Source: Actinomycetota bacterium | Lineage (GTDB): Bacteria > Actinomycetota > Acidimicrobiia > IMCC26256 > PALSA-610 | DNA: 64,000 nt | Reading direction: 5' to 3' | Assembly: GCA_005773635.1 (NCBI GenBank) | Contig: SXHN01000054.1 | Coordinates: forward strand, 46,489-110,488 | Part shown: positions 34,524 to 45,970 of the stretch, one piece after another | Layout: the number at the start of each line of letters is the position of its first letter | How positions within the stretch are numbered: the first letter of the stretch is position 1 | Notes under the pieces: model-generated | The model's input: the letters and a program-made list of their open reading frames with translations, nothing else | Databases searched by the model: none | Told to the model about the DNA's origin: nothing | Translations under genes and position numbers: made by a program

Positions 34524-35007
34524 CGTCTGGTTGTAGCAGACCTTGCTGGACTTGCTCACAAGTTTCTCGACTCAGTTTCTGACTGAGGTGAGTGCGAGAA
34601 CTGCCGTTTCGCGCTTGCACCGCACTCACGTTCTTCGTTGATTTCGCAGACCCCTCTATTCGGTACGTCGCCCCCGGCGATGCCAACTCGGCGACCGGCA
34701 ATCAGGCGTACGGCGAAGTCATCGCTCTCGGGAACGGACCCGAACGTCGGCTGGACGGTGTTGACGGGCCGATTCCACCGCGACAGGAGGGCAGGTAGTC
34801 GATGCCGCCCGCTCATACCTGCCGATATGGGTGAGTATCTGGGTAGACAATTTGACCGTGGGGTGGGTGCGGAGCTGCTCGCAGGGCCGGACGAAAGCGA
34901 ACCCCACATACAAGCGATGGCCCGCAGGTGCAATACCTGCGGGCCACGCGCGGTCCCGGACTGGCCCGGGATTGTTATCGATACCCTTGTGAGGAACCGA
35001 GGTTTTG
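34524..35007. other. 484-nt intergenic region, no gene seen
   Basis: Open frames here (for example 34556-34933 on the minus strand) are basic and of low complexity with no family signature, so none is called. It holds the PhyH promoter region at its left end and a perfect hairpin near 34919-34945 that ends the third pilin transcript. Confidence 0.6.
34919..34945 (-). terminator. Hairpin after third pilin gene
   Basis: Perfect 11-bp stem GGCCCGCAGGT / ACCTGCGGGCC with loop GCAAT, about 60 nt downstream of the third pilin stop on its strand. It is a likely terminator, though without a T run. Confidence 0.7.
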
Positions 35008-35193
35008 CTAATTCAGATCGGTGTTGGCCTTACTGAATTTGGTGCTGACGTTCGAGCCGAGGAGCTTGACTGCTCCGAGCACGACCACGGCGATGAACGC
35101 CACGAGGAGGAGGTATTCCACCAAGTTGGCGCCACGTTCGTTGTGGTTTCCGAGTCGGGCGTGGAGATACGCCCGCATAATAAAGATGTTCAT
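35008..35193 (-). CDS. flp: Flp-family type IVb pilin, copy 3
   Basis: 61 residues. Same architecture as the other two pilins (basic leader ending NHNERG, then ANLVEYLLLVAFIAVVVLGA, C-terminal GSNVSTKFSKANTDLN), but clearly diverged in the leader and tail. ATG 35193 has AGGGGGT upstream. It lies apart from copies 1 and 2, separated by the ABM and PhyH genes and next to a two-component system. It may be a minor or condition-specific pilin. Confidence 0.94.
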   Translation of the reverse strand: MNIFIMRAYLHARLGNHNERGANLVEYLLLVAFIAVVVLGAVKLLGSNVSTKFSKANTDLN

Positions 35194-35380
35194 AGTGGAC
35201 CCCCTACAGGTCTGTGATTTGGTTTCCGTTGTCCCAGTCCGTGCTGATAATTCCTGCGCTACGTGCCTGACCCCAGTGATGGTTGAGGCACTTCATGGAC
35301 GATACGGGAGTTGTTGAGGGGGTTCTAGTTACCGCTGGGATAGATGTTGCTCACGTGAAGTAGCAAACGCGTACGGACCG

Positions 35381-36073
35381 CTATTGCAGGCGAACTATCC
35401 CACTCCGAACGGCTGACAATACGGCTTGGGTACGGTCACGGGCGTCGAGCTTGGCGTAGATGGACGCAAGATGGTTCTTCACCGTTTTGGCCGAAATGAA
35501 GAGTTCGCGGGCGACCTCGGGCGTCGAGCGTCCATCTGCGATGAGTTGAAGAATCTCTTCTTCGCGCGGAGTGAGCGGTGAGATTCCGGTGCCATTGCGG
35601 TCGGGCTCGCGTGCGTCTCCGGCGGTGCGCCACGACGGCCCGAGTGAAGCACCTACCAATGGCTGAAATTCGCGGACCATGTGCGAGGCCAATTCGGATG
35701 ACAACTGCTCGCCCGAGGCTACCGCTCGAACAGTGGCGACGAGATCATTCATCGCGCTGTCTTTCGTGAGGAATGCGCTCGCACCGTTCCGTAGCGCCTG
35801 CGCCTTCAACGTGTCTTCGGCGTGCATCGTGAGTACGACGATTGCGACGCTCGGCCACGATGCATGGATTCGTTTCGTTGCCTCTACACCGTCGAGCACC
35901 GGCATCGTGACGTCGAGCACCACGAGGTCCGGCATCGTTGCTGCGACGCACCGCACGGCTTCTTCGCCGTCACCCGCCTCACCAACTACGTCGAAGTCGG
36001 CGTCTTCAAGGGCGCGCCGTAGTGCTTGGCGCAACAGTTGATGGTCGTCTGCGAGAACTACTCGTGTTTTCAT
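35381..36073 (-). CDS. NarL/FixJ-family response regulator
   Basis: 230 residues. Receiver domain: ADDHQLLRQALRRALEDADF with the acidic pocket, LVVLDVTMPVLDG with the phospho-aspartate, and FLTKDSAMNDLV with the lysine. C-terminal LuxR-type helix-turn-helix: LTPREEEILQLIADGRSTPE, then VARELFISAKTVKNHLASIY. It should bind DNA as a dimer when phosphorylated by the kinase encoded immediately upstream; the two genes overlap by ATGA. It is located just upstream of the third pilin gene on the same strand, so the pilin is a reasonable but unproven target. Confidence 0.95.
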   Translation of the reverse strand: MKTRVVLADDHQLLRQALRRALEDADFDVVGEAGDGEEAVRCVAATMPDLVVLDVTMPVLDGVEATKRIHASWPSVAIVVLTMHAEDTLKAQALRNGASAFLTKDSAMNDLVATVRAVASGEQLSSELASHMVREFQPLVGASLGPSWRTAGDAREPDRNGTGISPLTPREEEILQLIADGRSTPEVARELFISAKTVKNHLASIYAKLDARDRTQAVLSAVRSGIVRLQ

Positions 36074-37833
36074 GCGGCTACCTCCAATGAAATCCGAATC
36101 AGGGTGCCCCGCCCGGGTGAACTTGCAATATCAAGCGATGCTCCAATGGCTTCCGCGCGTTCGCGCATGCCCATCAAGCCGTAATGCCCGCTCGTAACCT
36201 GGCGCGGAACAAAGCCACAACCGTTGTCGCGCAATTCGACCTGTGCATGCGAACCTTCGATCGCGTACTTCAGGTCCACGCGATCGGCGCCGGCATGTTT
36301 GGCGATGTTGTGCAACCCCTCTTGCACGATGCGCCACAGCTCTTGCTCCACGACGGTTGGCAGGCGCTGGCCGTGCGGCCCGTGGTACTCAACGTCGAAG
36401 TTGTGGCGAGCCCGCATCTTTTCTAGATATCCCTGGGCAACCGACGCGAGGTCTTCCTCGTCGGAAATGGTGGCCCGAAGGTCGTAGAGCGTGTCGCGCA
36501 ACTCGGTGACCACTTCGTGAATCACTTCGCGAAGTTGGGAGAGTTGTTCACCGGACACGGGTTCGGCGGCATAACTATGCCGTTCCAGCTCGAATGACAC
36601 GTAAGCGAGCGATTGTGCGATGCGGTCATGGAGGTCTCGCGCGATGCGCGCACGTTCGGTGTCGGCCCCCAGTGTTCGAAGCCTCGCGAACCACATAGCA
36701 TTGTCGAAGCTGAGTGCGAGGTCGGGAGCCAGCTGCTCTAGTGACAGCGAAGCACGTTGATCGAAGTTTGCAGCTTGATCAGACTCGAGTGCGAGAAGGC
36801 CAATAACGGCACCACGGGCTCGAAGTGCGCAATAGATTCCGCTTCGAGCGAAAGGCGACACACCTTGCGCTTCAGTGTTGAGGTACTCGGCGACGACTAG
36901 CGGTTGTTGACGACTGACGAGAGAAGCAAGTACTGCGGGCAACTCCTCGTCAGTCAGCGGTGGCGTTTGTTTTACTCCGTACGCGATCTCGTGGTGCCAA
37001 TGGCCGGTCGCGGTGTTGCGGATGTGCAGCGACGAAACCGTATGGGGCATGGCCGCATTTAGCCGCTTCTTGGTGTCATTGATCACCGCAGCAAGGTCGA
37101 GCGTTGCTGGCATTGTTTGTGCGAGACCGTGGAGGGCGACGAGCAGGTCATTGGCCTGCGTAAGGCGCGAAACTTCGACCAAAGCTTCGTCGCGGCGTTC
37201 GTCCATATCACTGACGACGCGGCGAGTGATCACCCCAAGAATCCCGCAGATCAGATACACCACACCCACAAGAGCTACGGAGCGAGTCGCGGCATCGTCG
37301 TTGTCCTGCAAGAGCCCGAGTACGACTGCGAGCACCGCAGAAACGTACGCGAGCACAACAGCTTGCCGTTCACTGAGCACGAACGCCGCAAGCATGAGAG
37401 GGATCGCCGGAGCAAGTACGAATGGGCTCGCGATTCCTCCACTCAGTGCAACCGCGGTCGCGCATAACACCATCTCCGCGAGGACGAAGACGCGTTGATT
37501 GTCGGACTGCGAAGTGACGTATCGAAATGTGACAAAACCTGCGACGAGATACAGCAAGCCAGTCGCTGCGACATCGAGTGCGGCGCGGCCTGGTCGCAAC
37601 ACGACGACCGTGCCGAGGAGCAGCGTGAGCCAACGGGCGCCGAGCGCAAGACGAGCGAGATGGTCCGAGAAGTGGTCGGCTTCATCGCGCAGCGGACGGT
37701 GCGAATCGGCGCCTTCGTCTGGGGCGATTGGTGTTTGGTCTTGGTTCGGTCGTAACTCGGTGACGGTCAAGATGACCTCGACTTCTTTACTCGGATGTCG
37801 GGCCACCGATGGCCCACATAGTCCATTCGGCAT
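36070..37833 (-). CDS. NarL-type sensor histidine kinase
   Basis: 587 residues from ATG 37833; TTG 37770, with GAGG five nt upstream, would give 566. A polar N-terminus, then five or six membrane helices (LTLLLGTVVVL; LLYLVAGFVTFRYV; FVLAPAIPLMLAAFVL), a GAF-like domain (~310-440), the HisKA_3 motif RARIARDLHDRIAQSLAYVS with the phospho-accepting histidine, and HATPase boxes (WRIVQEGLHNIAKHA; DNGCGFVP; YGLMGMRERAEAIG). The signal is probably sensed at the membrane or by the GAF domain. A longer reading to 38376 would run through coaE and is rejected. Overlaps the regulator gene. Confidence 0.9.
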   Translation of the reverse strand: MPNGLCGPSVARHPSKEVEVILTVTELRPNQDQTPIAPDEGADSHRPLRDEADHFSDHLARLALGARWLTLLLGTVVVLRPGRAALDVAATGLLYLVAGFVTFRYVTSQSDNQRVFVLAEMVLCATAVALSGGIASPFVLAPAIPLMLAAFVLSERQAVVLAYVSAVLAVVLGLLQDNDDAATRSVALVGVVYLICGILGVITRRVVSDMDERRDEALVEVSRLTQANDLLVALHGLAQTMPATLDLAAVINDTKKRLNAAMPHTVSSLHIRNTATGHWHHEIAYGVKQTPPLTDEELPAVLASLVSRQQPLVVAEYLNTEAQGVSPFARSGIYCALRARGAVIGLLALESDQAANFDQRASLSLEQLAPDLALSFDNAMWFARLRTLGADTERARIARDLHDRIAQSLAYVSFELERHSYAAEPVSGEQLSQLREVIHEVVTELRDTLYDLRATISDEEDLASVAQGYLEKMRARHNFDVEYHGPHGQRLPTVVEQELWRIVQEGLHNIAKHAGADRVDLKYAIEGSHAQVELRDNGCGFVPRQVTSGHYGLMGMRERAEAIGASLDIASSPGRGTLIRISLEVAA

Positions 37834-37887
37834 GCACGACGGTTTGTGAAGCAAAACCAGACATGGCAAGCCCGATAATGTCGTCCG

Positions 37888-38538
37888 ATGGCAATGATTG
37901 GGTTGACCGGCGGCATCGGTGCAGGCAAGTCCACTGTCGCGGACTGCCTTCGGAGGAGGGGAGCCGTTGTCATCGACGCTGACGCGATTGCCAGGCAAGT
38001 GGTGGAGCCCGGTACCGAAACCCTGGCCTCGTTGGTCGCGGAGTTCGGCGTCACGATCCTCGACAGCGAGGGCGCCTTGATTCGCCCGCGCCTTGCTGAA
38101 TTGGCATTTGCAGACGATGTGCGCCGTAAGGCCCTCGAGTCGATTACCCATCCAGCAATCGCGAAGGAGTTCTCTCGTCAACTCGAGCTTGCGAGTAGCT
38201 CCGAGGTTGTCGTGCACGATGTTCCCTTGCTCGTTGAAAGTGCCCAGGGCTATACCTATGGGGCCGTGATCGTGGTCGAAGCCCCGATCGAGCTGCGCTT
38301 GGACCGACTGGTTGACCGCGGTGTCGATCGAGCCGACGCGCAGCGCCGTATCGCGCTCCAAGCGACCGATGCGCAACGACGCGAGGTTGCAACTTGGGTC
38401 CTTGACAACGCGGCAACTGTCGATGCACTCGACGCGCAGATCGAACGGATTTGGCCGGAAATTCGGTCACGAGCAACCGAGGGGTGCGAGACGGCGGCCA
38501 CACCGGCCAGGAATGGGCCCAAACCGGAAATGTCGTAG
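37888..38538 (+). CDS. coaE: Dephospho-CoA kinase
   Basis: 216 residues. Phosphorylates dephospho-CoA, the last step of CoA synthesis. P-loop [31 protein letters not shown] (substrate/metal acid) and [13 protein letters not shown] (lid and CoA-binding region) are typical. ATG 37888 is divergent from the kinase gene with 54 nt between the starts. Next to uvrB, as in many actinobacteria. The C-terminal ~20 residues are Arg/Pro-rich and may be lineage-specific. Confidence 0.94.
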   Translation: MAMIGLTGGIGAGKSTVADCLRRRGAVVIDADAIARQVVEPGTETLASLVAEFGVTILDSEGALIRPRLAELAFADDVRRKALESITHPAIAKEFSRQLELASSSEVVVHDVPLLVESAQGYTYGAVIVVEAPIELRLDRLVDRGVDRADAQRRIALQATDAQRREVATWVLDNAATVDALDAQIERIWPEIRSRATEGCETAATPARNGPKPEMS

Positions 38539-38558
38539 GTGCTTTGTACGATGCGTGC

Positions 38559-40604
38559 ATGCCACTGTTTGAACTGGTCACGGATTTCGAGCCTTCGGGC
38601 GACCAACCAACTGCGATCGCCGAACTGCTGGCGGGGATTGATGCGGGCGACAAATTCCAGACCCTGCTAGGCATTACGGGATCGGGCAAGAGTTTCACAA
38701 TCGCGAATGTGATTGCCCAGGCGCAGCGGCCCACAATCGTCTTGGCGCCAAACAAGAGCTTGGCGGCGCAACTGGCCGCCGAGTTTCGCGAGCTTTTCCC
38801 CAAAAATCGGGTCGAGTACTTCGTCAGTTACTACGACTCCTACCAGCCTGAGGCTTACGTCCCTTCGTCCGACACCTATATCGAAAAAGACAGCTCGATC
38901 AACGACGAGATCGATCGCCTCCGCCATTCTGCGACGAGCGCGCTACTGACCCGACGCGATGTCATCATCGTTGCGTCGGTGTCGGCGATCTACGGGCTCG
39001 GGTCGCCTGAGCAGTACGCGGAGAATCTGCTGATGCTTACAACGGGTCAGCAGATTGATCAACGCGCGATTCTGGCGAAGCTGGTCGACCTGCAATACGA
39101 ACGCAATGATTTCAGCTTCCAGCGCAACAAGTTTCGGGTGCGCGGCGACACCATCGAAATCTTCCCGGCGTACGAGGAGCGCGCGATTCGTATCTCGATG
39201 TTTGGTGATGAAGTCGAGCGCATCACAGTGGTGGATCCGCTCACTGGCGAATTACTCGAAGATGTCGGTGCGATGGCGCTATTTCCGGCGTCGCACTACG
39301 TCACCAATGTCGAGCGAATGCTCAAGGCCGTCGAGGGCATCGAAGTTGAGTTGCAGCAACGTCTGGCAGAACTTGAGAGCAATAACAAGCTGTTGGAAGC
39401 CCAACGGTTGCGTATGCGTACCGCATACGACCTCGAGATGATGCGCGAGGTCGGGTCGTGCAGTGGCATCGAGAATTACTCGCGCCATCTTGACGGACGC
39501 GACGCCGGCGAACCTCCCTACACCCTGCTCGACTATTTTCCCGACGACTTCATTGTCGTTCTCGACGAATCGCACGTGGCATTGCCCCAATTGCACGGGC
39601 AATATCTCGGCGATCGCAGCCGTAAAGACACCCTTGTAGAGCACGGGTTTCGGTTGCCCAGCGCGATGGACAATCGTCCGCTGCGATTCGAAGAGTTTGT
39701 GACGAAGGTTGGGCGAGTCATCTTTATGTCGGCGACGCCGGGCCCGTACGAGCTCGAAATGTCGAATCGAGTTGCCGAACAAATTGTGCGGCCTACGGGC
39801 CTGCTTGATCCCGAAGTCATCGTGAAGCCGACCAAGGGCCAGATCGACGATCTTGTGGGTGAGATTCGCCTTCGCGCCGAACGAGATCAGAGAGTTTTAG
39901 TCACCACTCTTACCAAGAAGATGTCGGAAGATCTCACCGACTACCTCTTGGAGCTTGGCATCCGTGTCCGGTATCTCCATAGCGAGATCGATACGTTGGA
40001 GCGCATTGAAATCTTGCGGTCGCTTCGGCTGGGCGAATTCGATGTGTTGGTCGGTATCAACCTGCTTCGCGAAGGCCTCGACCTTCCCGAAGTGGCATTG
40101 GTGGCGATTCTGGATGCCGATAAAGAAGGGTTCTTGCGATCGGGCACTTCACTCATCCAGATGATCGGGCGCGCGGCACGCAACGTTGACGGCCAAGTGA
40201 TCATGTACGCCGACAACTACACCGACTCGATGCGCAAAGCCATTAGCGAGACGGTTCGGCGCCGCCACCGGCAAATTGAATACAACCTCGAACACGGCAT
40301 CGACCCGCAGACGGTTCGGAAACGAGTCACCGACATTTTGGCAATGTTGCGCGGTTCCGAGGACGATTCGAGCGACGGCGGATCGCGGCGCGGCGGTCGG
40401 GGTCGCTCGAATACTGGCCGGGCTACCCGCAAACTCGCTGCGCTTCCCCTCGATTTGCCGAAAGACGAATTGGGTCGCCTTATTCAGAGTTTGACTGACG
40501 AGATGCACGACGCCTCGCGCGATCTGCGATTTGAAGAGGCCGCTCGACTCCGCGACGAAATCAATCAATTGAAGCGAGAGTTGCGCGAGGTTGGATCGAT
40601 GTAG
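38559..40604 (+). CDS. uvrB: Excinuclease ABC subunit B
   Basis: 681 residues. Damage-verification helicase of nucleotide excision repair. Walker [15 protein letters not shown], beta-hairpin region [24 protein letters not shown]-like [15 protein letters not shown], helicase motifs SATPGPYEL and [18 protein letters not shown], and a C-terminal UVR domain [20 protein letters not shown] that contacts UvrC. ATG 38559 is used; a longer frame begins inside coaE. 21 nt after the coaE stop, so likely co-transcribed. Confidence 0.97.
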   Translation: MPLFELVTDFEPSGDQPTAIAELLAGIDAGDKFQTLLGITGSGKSFTIANVIAQAQRPTIVLAPNKSLAAQLAAEFRELFPKNRVEYFVSYYDSYQPEAYVPSSDTYIEKDSSINDEIDRLRHSATSALLTRRDVIIVASVSAIYGLGSPEQYAENLLMLTTGQQIDQRAILAKLVDLQYERNDFSFQRNKFRVRGDTIEIFPAYEERAIRISMFGDEVERITVVDPLTGELLEDVGAMALFPASHYVTNVERMLKAVEGIEVELQQRLAELESNNKLLEAQRLRMRTAYDLEMMREVGSCSGIENYSRHLDGRDAGEPPYTLLDYFPDDFIVVLDESHVALPQLHGQYLGDRSRKDTLVEHGFRLPSAMDNRPLRFEEFVTKVGRVIFMSATPGPYELEMSNRVAEQIVRPTGLLDPEVIVKPTKGQIDDLVGEIRLRAERDQRVLVTTLTKKMSEDLTDYLLELGIRVRYLHSEIDTLERIEILRSLRLGEFDVLVGINLLREGLDLPEVALVAILDADKEGFLRSGTSLIQMIGRAARNVDGQVIMYADNYTDSMRKAISETVRRRHRQIEYNLEHGIDPQTVRKRVTDILAMLRGSEDDSSDGGSRRGGRGRSNTGRATRKLAALPLDLPKDELGRLIQSLTDEMHDASRDLRFEEAARLRDEINQLKRELREVGSM

Positions 40605-40731
40605 CGCCTGAGCGGATTTCGCCGGATCGGATTTCGCTTGAGCGGGCGCGATTGCGGTTGCGGTTGCGATGCTGTTACCGGCACGTTCGGTGCCGATATG
40701 ACAACGTGATTGTTGCCCTTGGTATCGAACG

Positions 40732-42192
40732 ATGAGTACCACGCTACGTGAGCAACGATTACGCGGGAATTCAATCGTGGATCGTGACCGGGCGCAATCG
40801 CAACTGGGACGACGCTCTCAAGCGATCCGTTCCGCTCGTATCGGTTGGGCACTGTGTTGCACGGCGCTTGTGCTGCTGACTCCAATCGTCGGTCCGCGCA
40901 CTGCGCAACCAGCCAGCCGATACGCACTCGCAGCCGCCATTGCCGACGATGGCTCCGTCGACGTCGGCCGGTTCGCTTCGGTTCTCGGGGTTGATCACGC
41001 GATCTTCGAGGGACGCTGGCGGTCTGACAAAGGCCCAGGCCAACCCGTCCTTGCTGCAGGGGCATACAAACTTGCTCGAGTCTTTGGCGCAGGACCACTG
41101 GACGCCTCGAGTCCGGTACGTGGCGATTTGATGTTGTGGTGGCTGACGTTCGTGACTGCACTCGTTCCGTTTGCTGTGTTGCTCATGCTGACGTACCGAA
41201 GGGCGGCGCGGGCGGCGCCTGCCACGGCGCTCGTGGCTGCAGTTTCGGTGCTCGCAGGATCCATCATCCTGCCTCATGCAGTAAATCTCTACGCCCATAC
41301 GCTGTCTGCCCTCTTGGGATTTGGCGCATACATCATCCTTGACGTTCCGGTGCGCGCGATGGAGTCGCCCACGACGGCGACACCCATCGCTTGGCCGCGA
41401 CTTGTAGCCAGCGGCATATTCGTCGGCGCGGCCATTGCGACTGAGTATCACCTCGCGATTGTTGCCGTCGCCCTGACCGTGGTTGTGTTCCGACGCAGCC
41501 GGTTCCGTGGACTAGTGCTATTTGCGGTTGGATCGTTGGCGCCACTAGCTGGATTGGCGATCTACCAATGGCGCGCGTTCGGCGCATTTTGGCGCACCCC
41601 GTTTGCCTATTACGCCGGCGAGATCGCAGGCACGACAGAAGGTGGATACTCGCTGCCGACGTTACGAGGTATCGAATGGTTGACCATTGGAAACCGGGGC
41701 CTCCTCATCAGCGGTCCGATCCTGGTGATTGCGGTCGGCTGCGCGGTGTGGCAACTTCGAACCCGCGCAAATGACCTGCAGCACCGTGCTGACTGCGCCC
41801 TCGGAGTGTCGGTCATGGTCGGCTACGCGCTGTTGGTCGCGGGGTGGTCGGGGAGTGTGTTTCTTGAGGAACCCGGCCCGCGGTATCTCATACCTGCTAT
41901 TCCTTTCCTTGTTGTTCCGTTGGCGTTGTCTTGGAACGCAATTCGACGCATCGCTCGGCCGGCAGCTGTATGGGGTGCAATTCTGATGATCGCTGCAACC
42001 GTGACGGTCAACTTGGTGCCGCACGACGAGTCGATTGTGGCTGGGTATGTGCGGTACATCCAACAGGCCAAATTTCGACCGACGATATGGTCGATGGCCT
42101 TCGGCGGCGTTGGCATTTGGCTGTACGTAGCGTCTGCACTCCTAGCTCTGCGCTGGTTGTGGCAGTCAGCCAAAACGAAACCTCACGGCTAA
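40732..42192 (+). CDS. Polytopic membrane protein, GT-C-like
   Basis: 486 residues, ~11 membrane helices. An N-terminal lumenal-type loop after the first helix contains [20 protein letters not shown] and an Asp/Glu-containing loop, as in GT-C glycosyltransferases that use polyprenyl-linked sugars. Later [20 protein letters not shown] resembles a conserved core of uncharacterised actinobacterial membrane proteins. No closer assignment is possible. ATG 40732 follows uvrB by 127 nt. It sits between uvrB and uvrA and may share their transcript. Confidence 0.7.
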   Translation: MSTTLREQRLRGNSIVDRDRAQSQLGRRSQAIRSARIGWALCCTALVLLTPIVGPRTAQPASRYALAAAIADDGSVDVGRFASVLGVDHAIFEGRWRSDKGPGQPVLAAGAYKLARVFGAGPLDASSPVRGDLMLWWLTFVTALVPFAVLLMLTYRRAARAAPATALVAAVSVLAGSIILPHAVNLYAHTLSALLGFGAYIILDVPVRAMESPTTATPIAWPRLVASGIFVGAAIATEYHLAIVAVALTVVVFRRSRFRGLVLFAVGSLAPLAGLAIYQWRAFGAFWRTPFAYYAGEIAGTTEGGYSLPTLRGIEWLTIGNRGLLISGPILVIAVGCAVWQLRTRANDLQHRADCALGVSVMVGYALLVAGWSGSVFLEEPGPRYLIPAIPFLVVPLALSWNAIRRIARPAAVWGAILMIAATVTVNLVPHDESIVAGYVRYIQQAKFRPTIWSMAFGGVGIWLYVASALLALRWLWQSAKTKPHG

Positions 42193-42245
42193 AGCGTGAG
42201 ATTTGGAGGCGTACGTGTGTTCGCTGCGTGTACTCTCAACGTCGT

Positions 42246-45218
42246 ATGCACGACGAGATCATTATCCGCGGCGCCAAAGAGCACAATCTCCGCAACGTCG
42301 ACCTCACGTTGCCACGCGACAAACTGGTGGTGTTCACCGGCCTGTCGGGTTCGGGCAAGTCGTCGATGGCGTTCGACACGATTTACGCAGAGGGTCAGCG
42401 CCGCTACGTCGAGTCGTTATCGGCATACGCCCGCCAGTTCCTTGGGCAGCTCGACAAGCCCGATGTTGAGTTCATCGAAGGTCTTTCGCCCGCCATCTCG
42501 ATCGACCAGAAGTCGGCGTCACGCAACCCTCGTTCGACGGTTGGAACGATCACCGAGGTCTATGACTACTTGCGATTGTTGTACGCGCGGATTGGCAAGC
42601 CACACTGCCCGAAGTGTTCGCGGCCCATATCTCGCCAGACACCACAACAAATAGTCGATCGCATTCTCAAGCTTGAAGATGGCACCCGTTTCCAAGTACT
42701 TGCCCCAGTCGTGCGCGGCCGCAAAGGCGAATACGAAGGTCTGCTGAAAGAACTCGCAGGCCAAGGTTTTCAACGCGCTCGCGTCGATGGCGAAATTGTT
42801 GAACTCTCCGATGGACTGAGTAGCAACCTGGCTCGTTACGAGAACCACTCGATTGAGGTGATCGTCGATCGCCTCGTGCGACGTCCTGGAATCGAGCGCC
42901 GGCTCACCGACTCGCTCGAAACTGCACTGCGGCTCGCCGACGGCGTCGCGGAAATCGAGATTGTGCCGCCGTCAGACACATTGCTCGAATCCGAACCCGA
43001 AACGATGATCTTCTCCGAGCACCTTGCCTGCACGCATTGCGGTATTTCCTTTGAAGAGTTGGCTCCCAGAAACTTCTCGTTCAACTCTCCCTACGGCGCG
43101 TGCGAAACGTGTGATGGCCTCGGTACGAAATTTCAAGTCGATCCCGAACTTGTGATTTCCGATGAGGATCTTTCGATCGATGACGGCGCTATTGCCCCTT
43201 GGTCGGGGTATCGCGGAGAGTTTTTTGGACGCATCTTGGCGACCATCGCCGAGGACAATGACTTCACGACGTCGACTCCGTGGAAACGGCTGAAAGCTCC
43301 GCACAAGAAGCTGGTGTTGTTCGGCACCGGCAAAACACAAATTACGGTGCGTTACAAAAACCGCTATGGCCGCCAACGGCAGTACCAAACGAAATTCGAA
43401 GGCGTGATTCCGTGGCTTGAACGACGACACACCGAAACCGATTCTGATCGCGGTCGCGAACAAATCGAGGGATACATGCGAGAAGTGCCGTGCCCAAAGT
43501 GCAACGGGGCGCGGCTGAAGCCTGTGTCACTGTCAGTCACGATCGACGGTCACAACATTCACGAAATTGGCGACATGCCGATCAACGAATGTGCCGCCGT
43601 GCTGCGAGCCTTGACGCTGTCGGAGCGCGACCGCATGATCGCGGAACGCGTCCTGAAGGAAGTCAATGAACGTTTGCAGTTTCTGCTCGACGTGGGGCTC
43701 GACTATCTATCGCTGAACCGCAATTCGGGCACGCTCGCGGGAGGGGAAGCGCAAAGAATTCGTCTTGCCTCACAAATTGGAAGCGGCCTCGTCGGTGTGC
43801 TCTACGTTTTGGACGAACCCTCGATTGGGCTCCACCAACGCGACAATCAGCGTCTCATCGACACGATGATTCGACTGCGCGATCTCGGCAACACGGTCAT
43901 CGTGGTGGAACACGACGAAGAAACTATTCGTGTCGCTGACCATGTGGTCGACATCGGGCCAGGGGCTGGCGAACACGGCGGCGTGGTGATTCATAGTGGA
44001 TCGTTCGAGGGCTTGCTGAAGGCGAAGGATTCGATCACAGGCGACTACCTCGCGGGGCGGCGGTCGATTGCCGTCCCCGAGTTGCGGCGCCCGCCGAAGG
44101 ACGCTTGGATCACAGTGCGAGGCGCCAAAGAGCACAACTTGCAAGACATCGACGTCGAATTCCCTCTTGGCTGTTTCGTGGCAGTGACCGGAGTGAGCGG
44201 GAGTGGCAAGAGCACGCTGGTCAACGACATTCTGTACCGCGCTCTGATGCAGAAGATCTATCGTTCGAAAAACGTGCCCGGTCGGCACAAGAAGATCGAA
44301 GGTTTCGAATATCTCGACAAGGTGATCGATATCGACCAGTCACCAATTGGTCGTACACCGCGTTCCAACGCGGCGACCTACACCGGAGTCTTCGACAAGA
44401 TTCGCACACTGTTTTCGCAGACTCAAGAAGCGAAGGTGCGGGGCTATCAACAGGGACGCTTTTCCTTCAACGTGAAAGGCGGGCGTTGTGAATCTTGCCA
44501 AGGCGATGGCACCATCAAAATCGAAATGCACTTTCTGCCCGACGTCTACGTGCCGTGTGAAATTTGCAAAGGTGCGCGGTATAACCGAGACACGCTCGAC
44601 ATCCAGTGGAAGGGCAAAAGCATTGCTGATGTACTGGATTTACCATCCGAAGCTGCGTTGGAGCTTTTTTCGAACCAGCCAACAATTGCTCGTCAATTAC
44701 AGACATTGGTTGATGTTGGTCTTGGTTACGTACGGCTTGGCCAACCCGCGCCGACGTTGTCAGGTGGCGAGGCGCAACGGGTCAAGCTGTCGACGGAATT
44801 AGGTAAACGCGCCACGGGCAGAACGATCTACATTCTCGATGAGCCAACTACCGGACTGCATTTCGAAGACGTTCGCCGGTTGCTCGGCGTATTGCAACGG
44901 TTGGTCGACACCGGCAATACCGTTCTCGTCATCGAACACAATCTTGATGTGATCAAGTGCGCAGATTGGGTCATTGACTTAGGCCCGGAGGGCGGCCGCG
45001 GCGGAGGGCGAGTGCTCGGTGAAGGCACTCCTGAGCACATCGCCAAGATCGTTGAGAGTCATACCGGCCGCTTTCTTGGTCCAATGCTCGACCTCCCCAC
45101 GCGCCCACGAGTGGCCACGGGTGCAACGCCAACGCAGAAAACACCGAAACAGAAGGCACCAGCCAACAAGGCCCCAGTCAAGGCAAAAGCGACCAAAAAG
45201 AAGGCTGCGCCGAAGTGA
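42246..45218 (+). CDS. uvrA: Excinuclease ABC subunit A
   Basis: 990 residues. Damage-recognition ABC-type ATPase of excision repair. First Walker [21 protein letters not shown], second [20 protein letters not shown], signature loops [20 protein letters not shown] and [20 protein letters not shown], and zinc-binding cysteines [15 protein letters not shown] and CEICKGAR. The C-terminal ~35 residues are lysine- and alanine-rich ([20 protein letters not shown]). ATG 42246 is chosen from the N-terminal [15 protein letters not shown]. The stop overlaps the next gene's GTG (GTGA). Confidence 0.97.
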   Translation: MHDEIIIRGAKEHNLRNVDLTLPRDKLVVFTGLSGSGKSSMAFDTIYAEGQRRYVESLSAYARQFLGQLDKPDVEFIEGLSPAISIDQKSASRNPRSTVGTITEVYDYLRLLYARIGKPHCPKCSRPISRQTPQQIVDRILKLEDGTRFQVLAPVVRGRKGEYEGLLKELAGQGFQRARVDGEIVELSDGLSSNLARYENHSIEVIVDRLVRRPGIERRLTDSLETALRLADGVAEIEIVPPSDTLLESEPETMIFSEHLACTHCGISFEELAPRNFSFNSPYGACETCDGLGTKFQVDPELVISDEDLSIDDGAIAPWSGYRGEFFGRILATIAEDNDFTTSTPWKRLKAPHKKLVLFGTGKTQITVRYKNRYGRQRQYQTKFEGVIPWLERRHTETDSDRGREQIEGYMREVPCPKCNGARLKPVSLSVTIDGHNIHEIGDMPINECAAVLRALTLSERDRMIAERVLKEVNERLQFLLDVGLDYLSLNRNSGTLAGGEAQRIRLASQIGSGLVGVLYVLDEPSIGLHQRDNQRLIDTMIRLRDLGNTVIVVEHDEETIRVADHVVDIGPGAGEHGGVVIHSGSFEGLLKAKDSITGDYLAGRRSIAVPELRRPPKDAWITVRGAKEHNLQDIDVEFPLGCFVAVTGVSGSGKSTLVNDILYRALMQKIYRSKNVPGRHKKIEGFEYLDKVIDIDQSPIGRTPRSNAATYTGVFDKIRTLFSQTQEAKVRGYQQGRFSFNVKGGRCESCQGDGTIKIEMHFLPDVYVPCEICKGARYNRDTLDIQWKGKSIADVLDLPSEAALELFSNQPTIARQLQTLVDVGLGYVRLGQPAPTLSGGEAQRVKLSTELGKRATGRTIYILDEPTTGLHFEDVRRLLGVLQRLVDTGNTVLVIEHNLDVIKCADWVIDLGPEGGRGGGRVLGEGTPEHIAKIVESHTGRFLGPMLDLPTRPRVATGATPTQKTPKQKAPANKAPVKAKATKKKAAPK

Positions 45219-45937
45219 CCCAATCGAGTGACCCCTGGGAAACCCACGCCGGCTGGTGGCAGGACGGATTCACCGAAGGCGCAGATCCCGAATATGTTGA
45301 ACAGATTCTGCCCCTCACGCTCGAATGGCTTGCGGGCTACGACACCATCATCGATATCGGCACCGGCGAAGGCCAATCGGCACGGGCTTTACAAGCACAA
45401 GGCAGCAACGTCATCGGGCTCGACCCCACGCGCGCCCAAGTCGTTGCCGCTATGCAGCGCGCCGGCGGGCCCACCTACGGTATTGCTGCAGCCGAGGCGC
45501 TCCCAATCCGTAGCGAATCCGCCGATGCCGTACTTGCTTGCTTGGTCTTTGAACACATTCCCGATTGTGTCCCGGCCATTAGCGAAGTCGCACGCGTGCT
45601 GCGGCCCGGAGGTCGGTTCGTGTTTTTCTTGAATCACCCTTTGTTGCAATGTCCGGGGAGCGGTTGGATCATCGATCACATACTCGACGAGGAGTACTGG
45701 CGTATCGGTCCGTACCTCGTCGTCGATACCGTGATGGAAGAACTTTCACCGGGCGTAAAGCTTCCGTTTGTGCATCGCCCGCTGAGCGGTTATGTCAACG
45801 CGATGTCCGACGCTGGATTGCAACTTCACAGAATGCTCGAGCCAGCACCGCCTCAGGGATTCATCGACAAGGCACCGGAGTATCAAGATGCTGCGACAAT
45901 CCCGAGGCTGCTTGTACTCGTCGCTCAGAAGCAGTAG
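45215..45937 (+). CDS. Class I SAM-dependent methyltransferase
   Basis: 240 residues. Methyltransf_11-like. [20 protein letters not shown] is motif [17 protein letters not shown] the ribose-binding acid, [16 protein letters not shown] motif IV and [20 protein letters not shown] the post-motif strand. N-terminal [20 protein letters not shown] is typical of actinobacterial relatives. GTG 45215 is within the uvrA stop. The substrate is unknown. It probably depends on uvrA translation for expression. Confidence 0.88.
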   Translation: MTQSSDPWETHAGWWQDGFTEGADPEYVEQILPLTLEWLAGYDTIIDIGTGEGQSARALQAQGSNVIGLDPTRAQVVAAMQRAGGPTYGIAAAEALPIRSESADAVLACLVFEHIPDCVPAISEVARVLRPGGRFVFFLNHPLLQCPGSGWIIDHILDEEYWRIGPYLVVDTVMEELSPGVKLPFVHRPLSGYVNAMSDAGLQLHRMLEPAPPQGFIDKAPEYQDAATIPRLLVLVAQKQ

Positions 45938-45970
45938 CCGTGTGTCAATCCGCAACGTTCGAAACGTCGG

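Noticed and set aside
34556..34933. 125-residue minus-strand frame between PhyH and pilin 3
   Set aside because: Basic, low-complexity sequence with no family signature or convincing start; treated as non-coding.
36120..36140. A further copy of the dispersed repeat (ACTTGCAATATC) in the kinase gene
   Set aside because: Only about 12 nt match and the site is inside conserved kinase coding sequence, so it is likely chance.
37834..38376. N-terminal extension of the histidine kinase
   Set aside because: It runs antisense through the conserved coaE P-loop region, is compositionally unlike the kinase, and coaE is clearly real.
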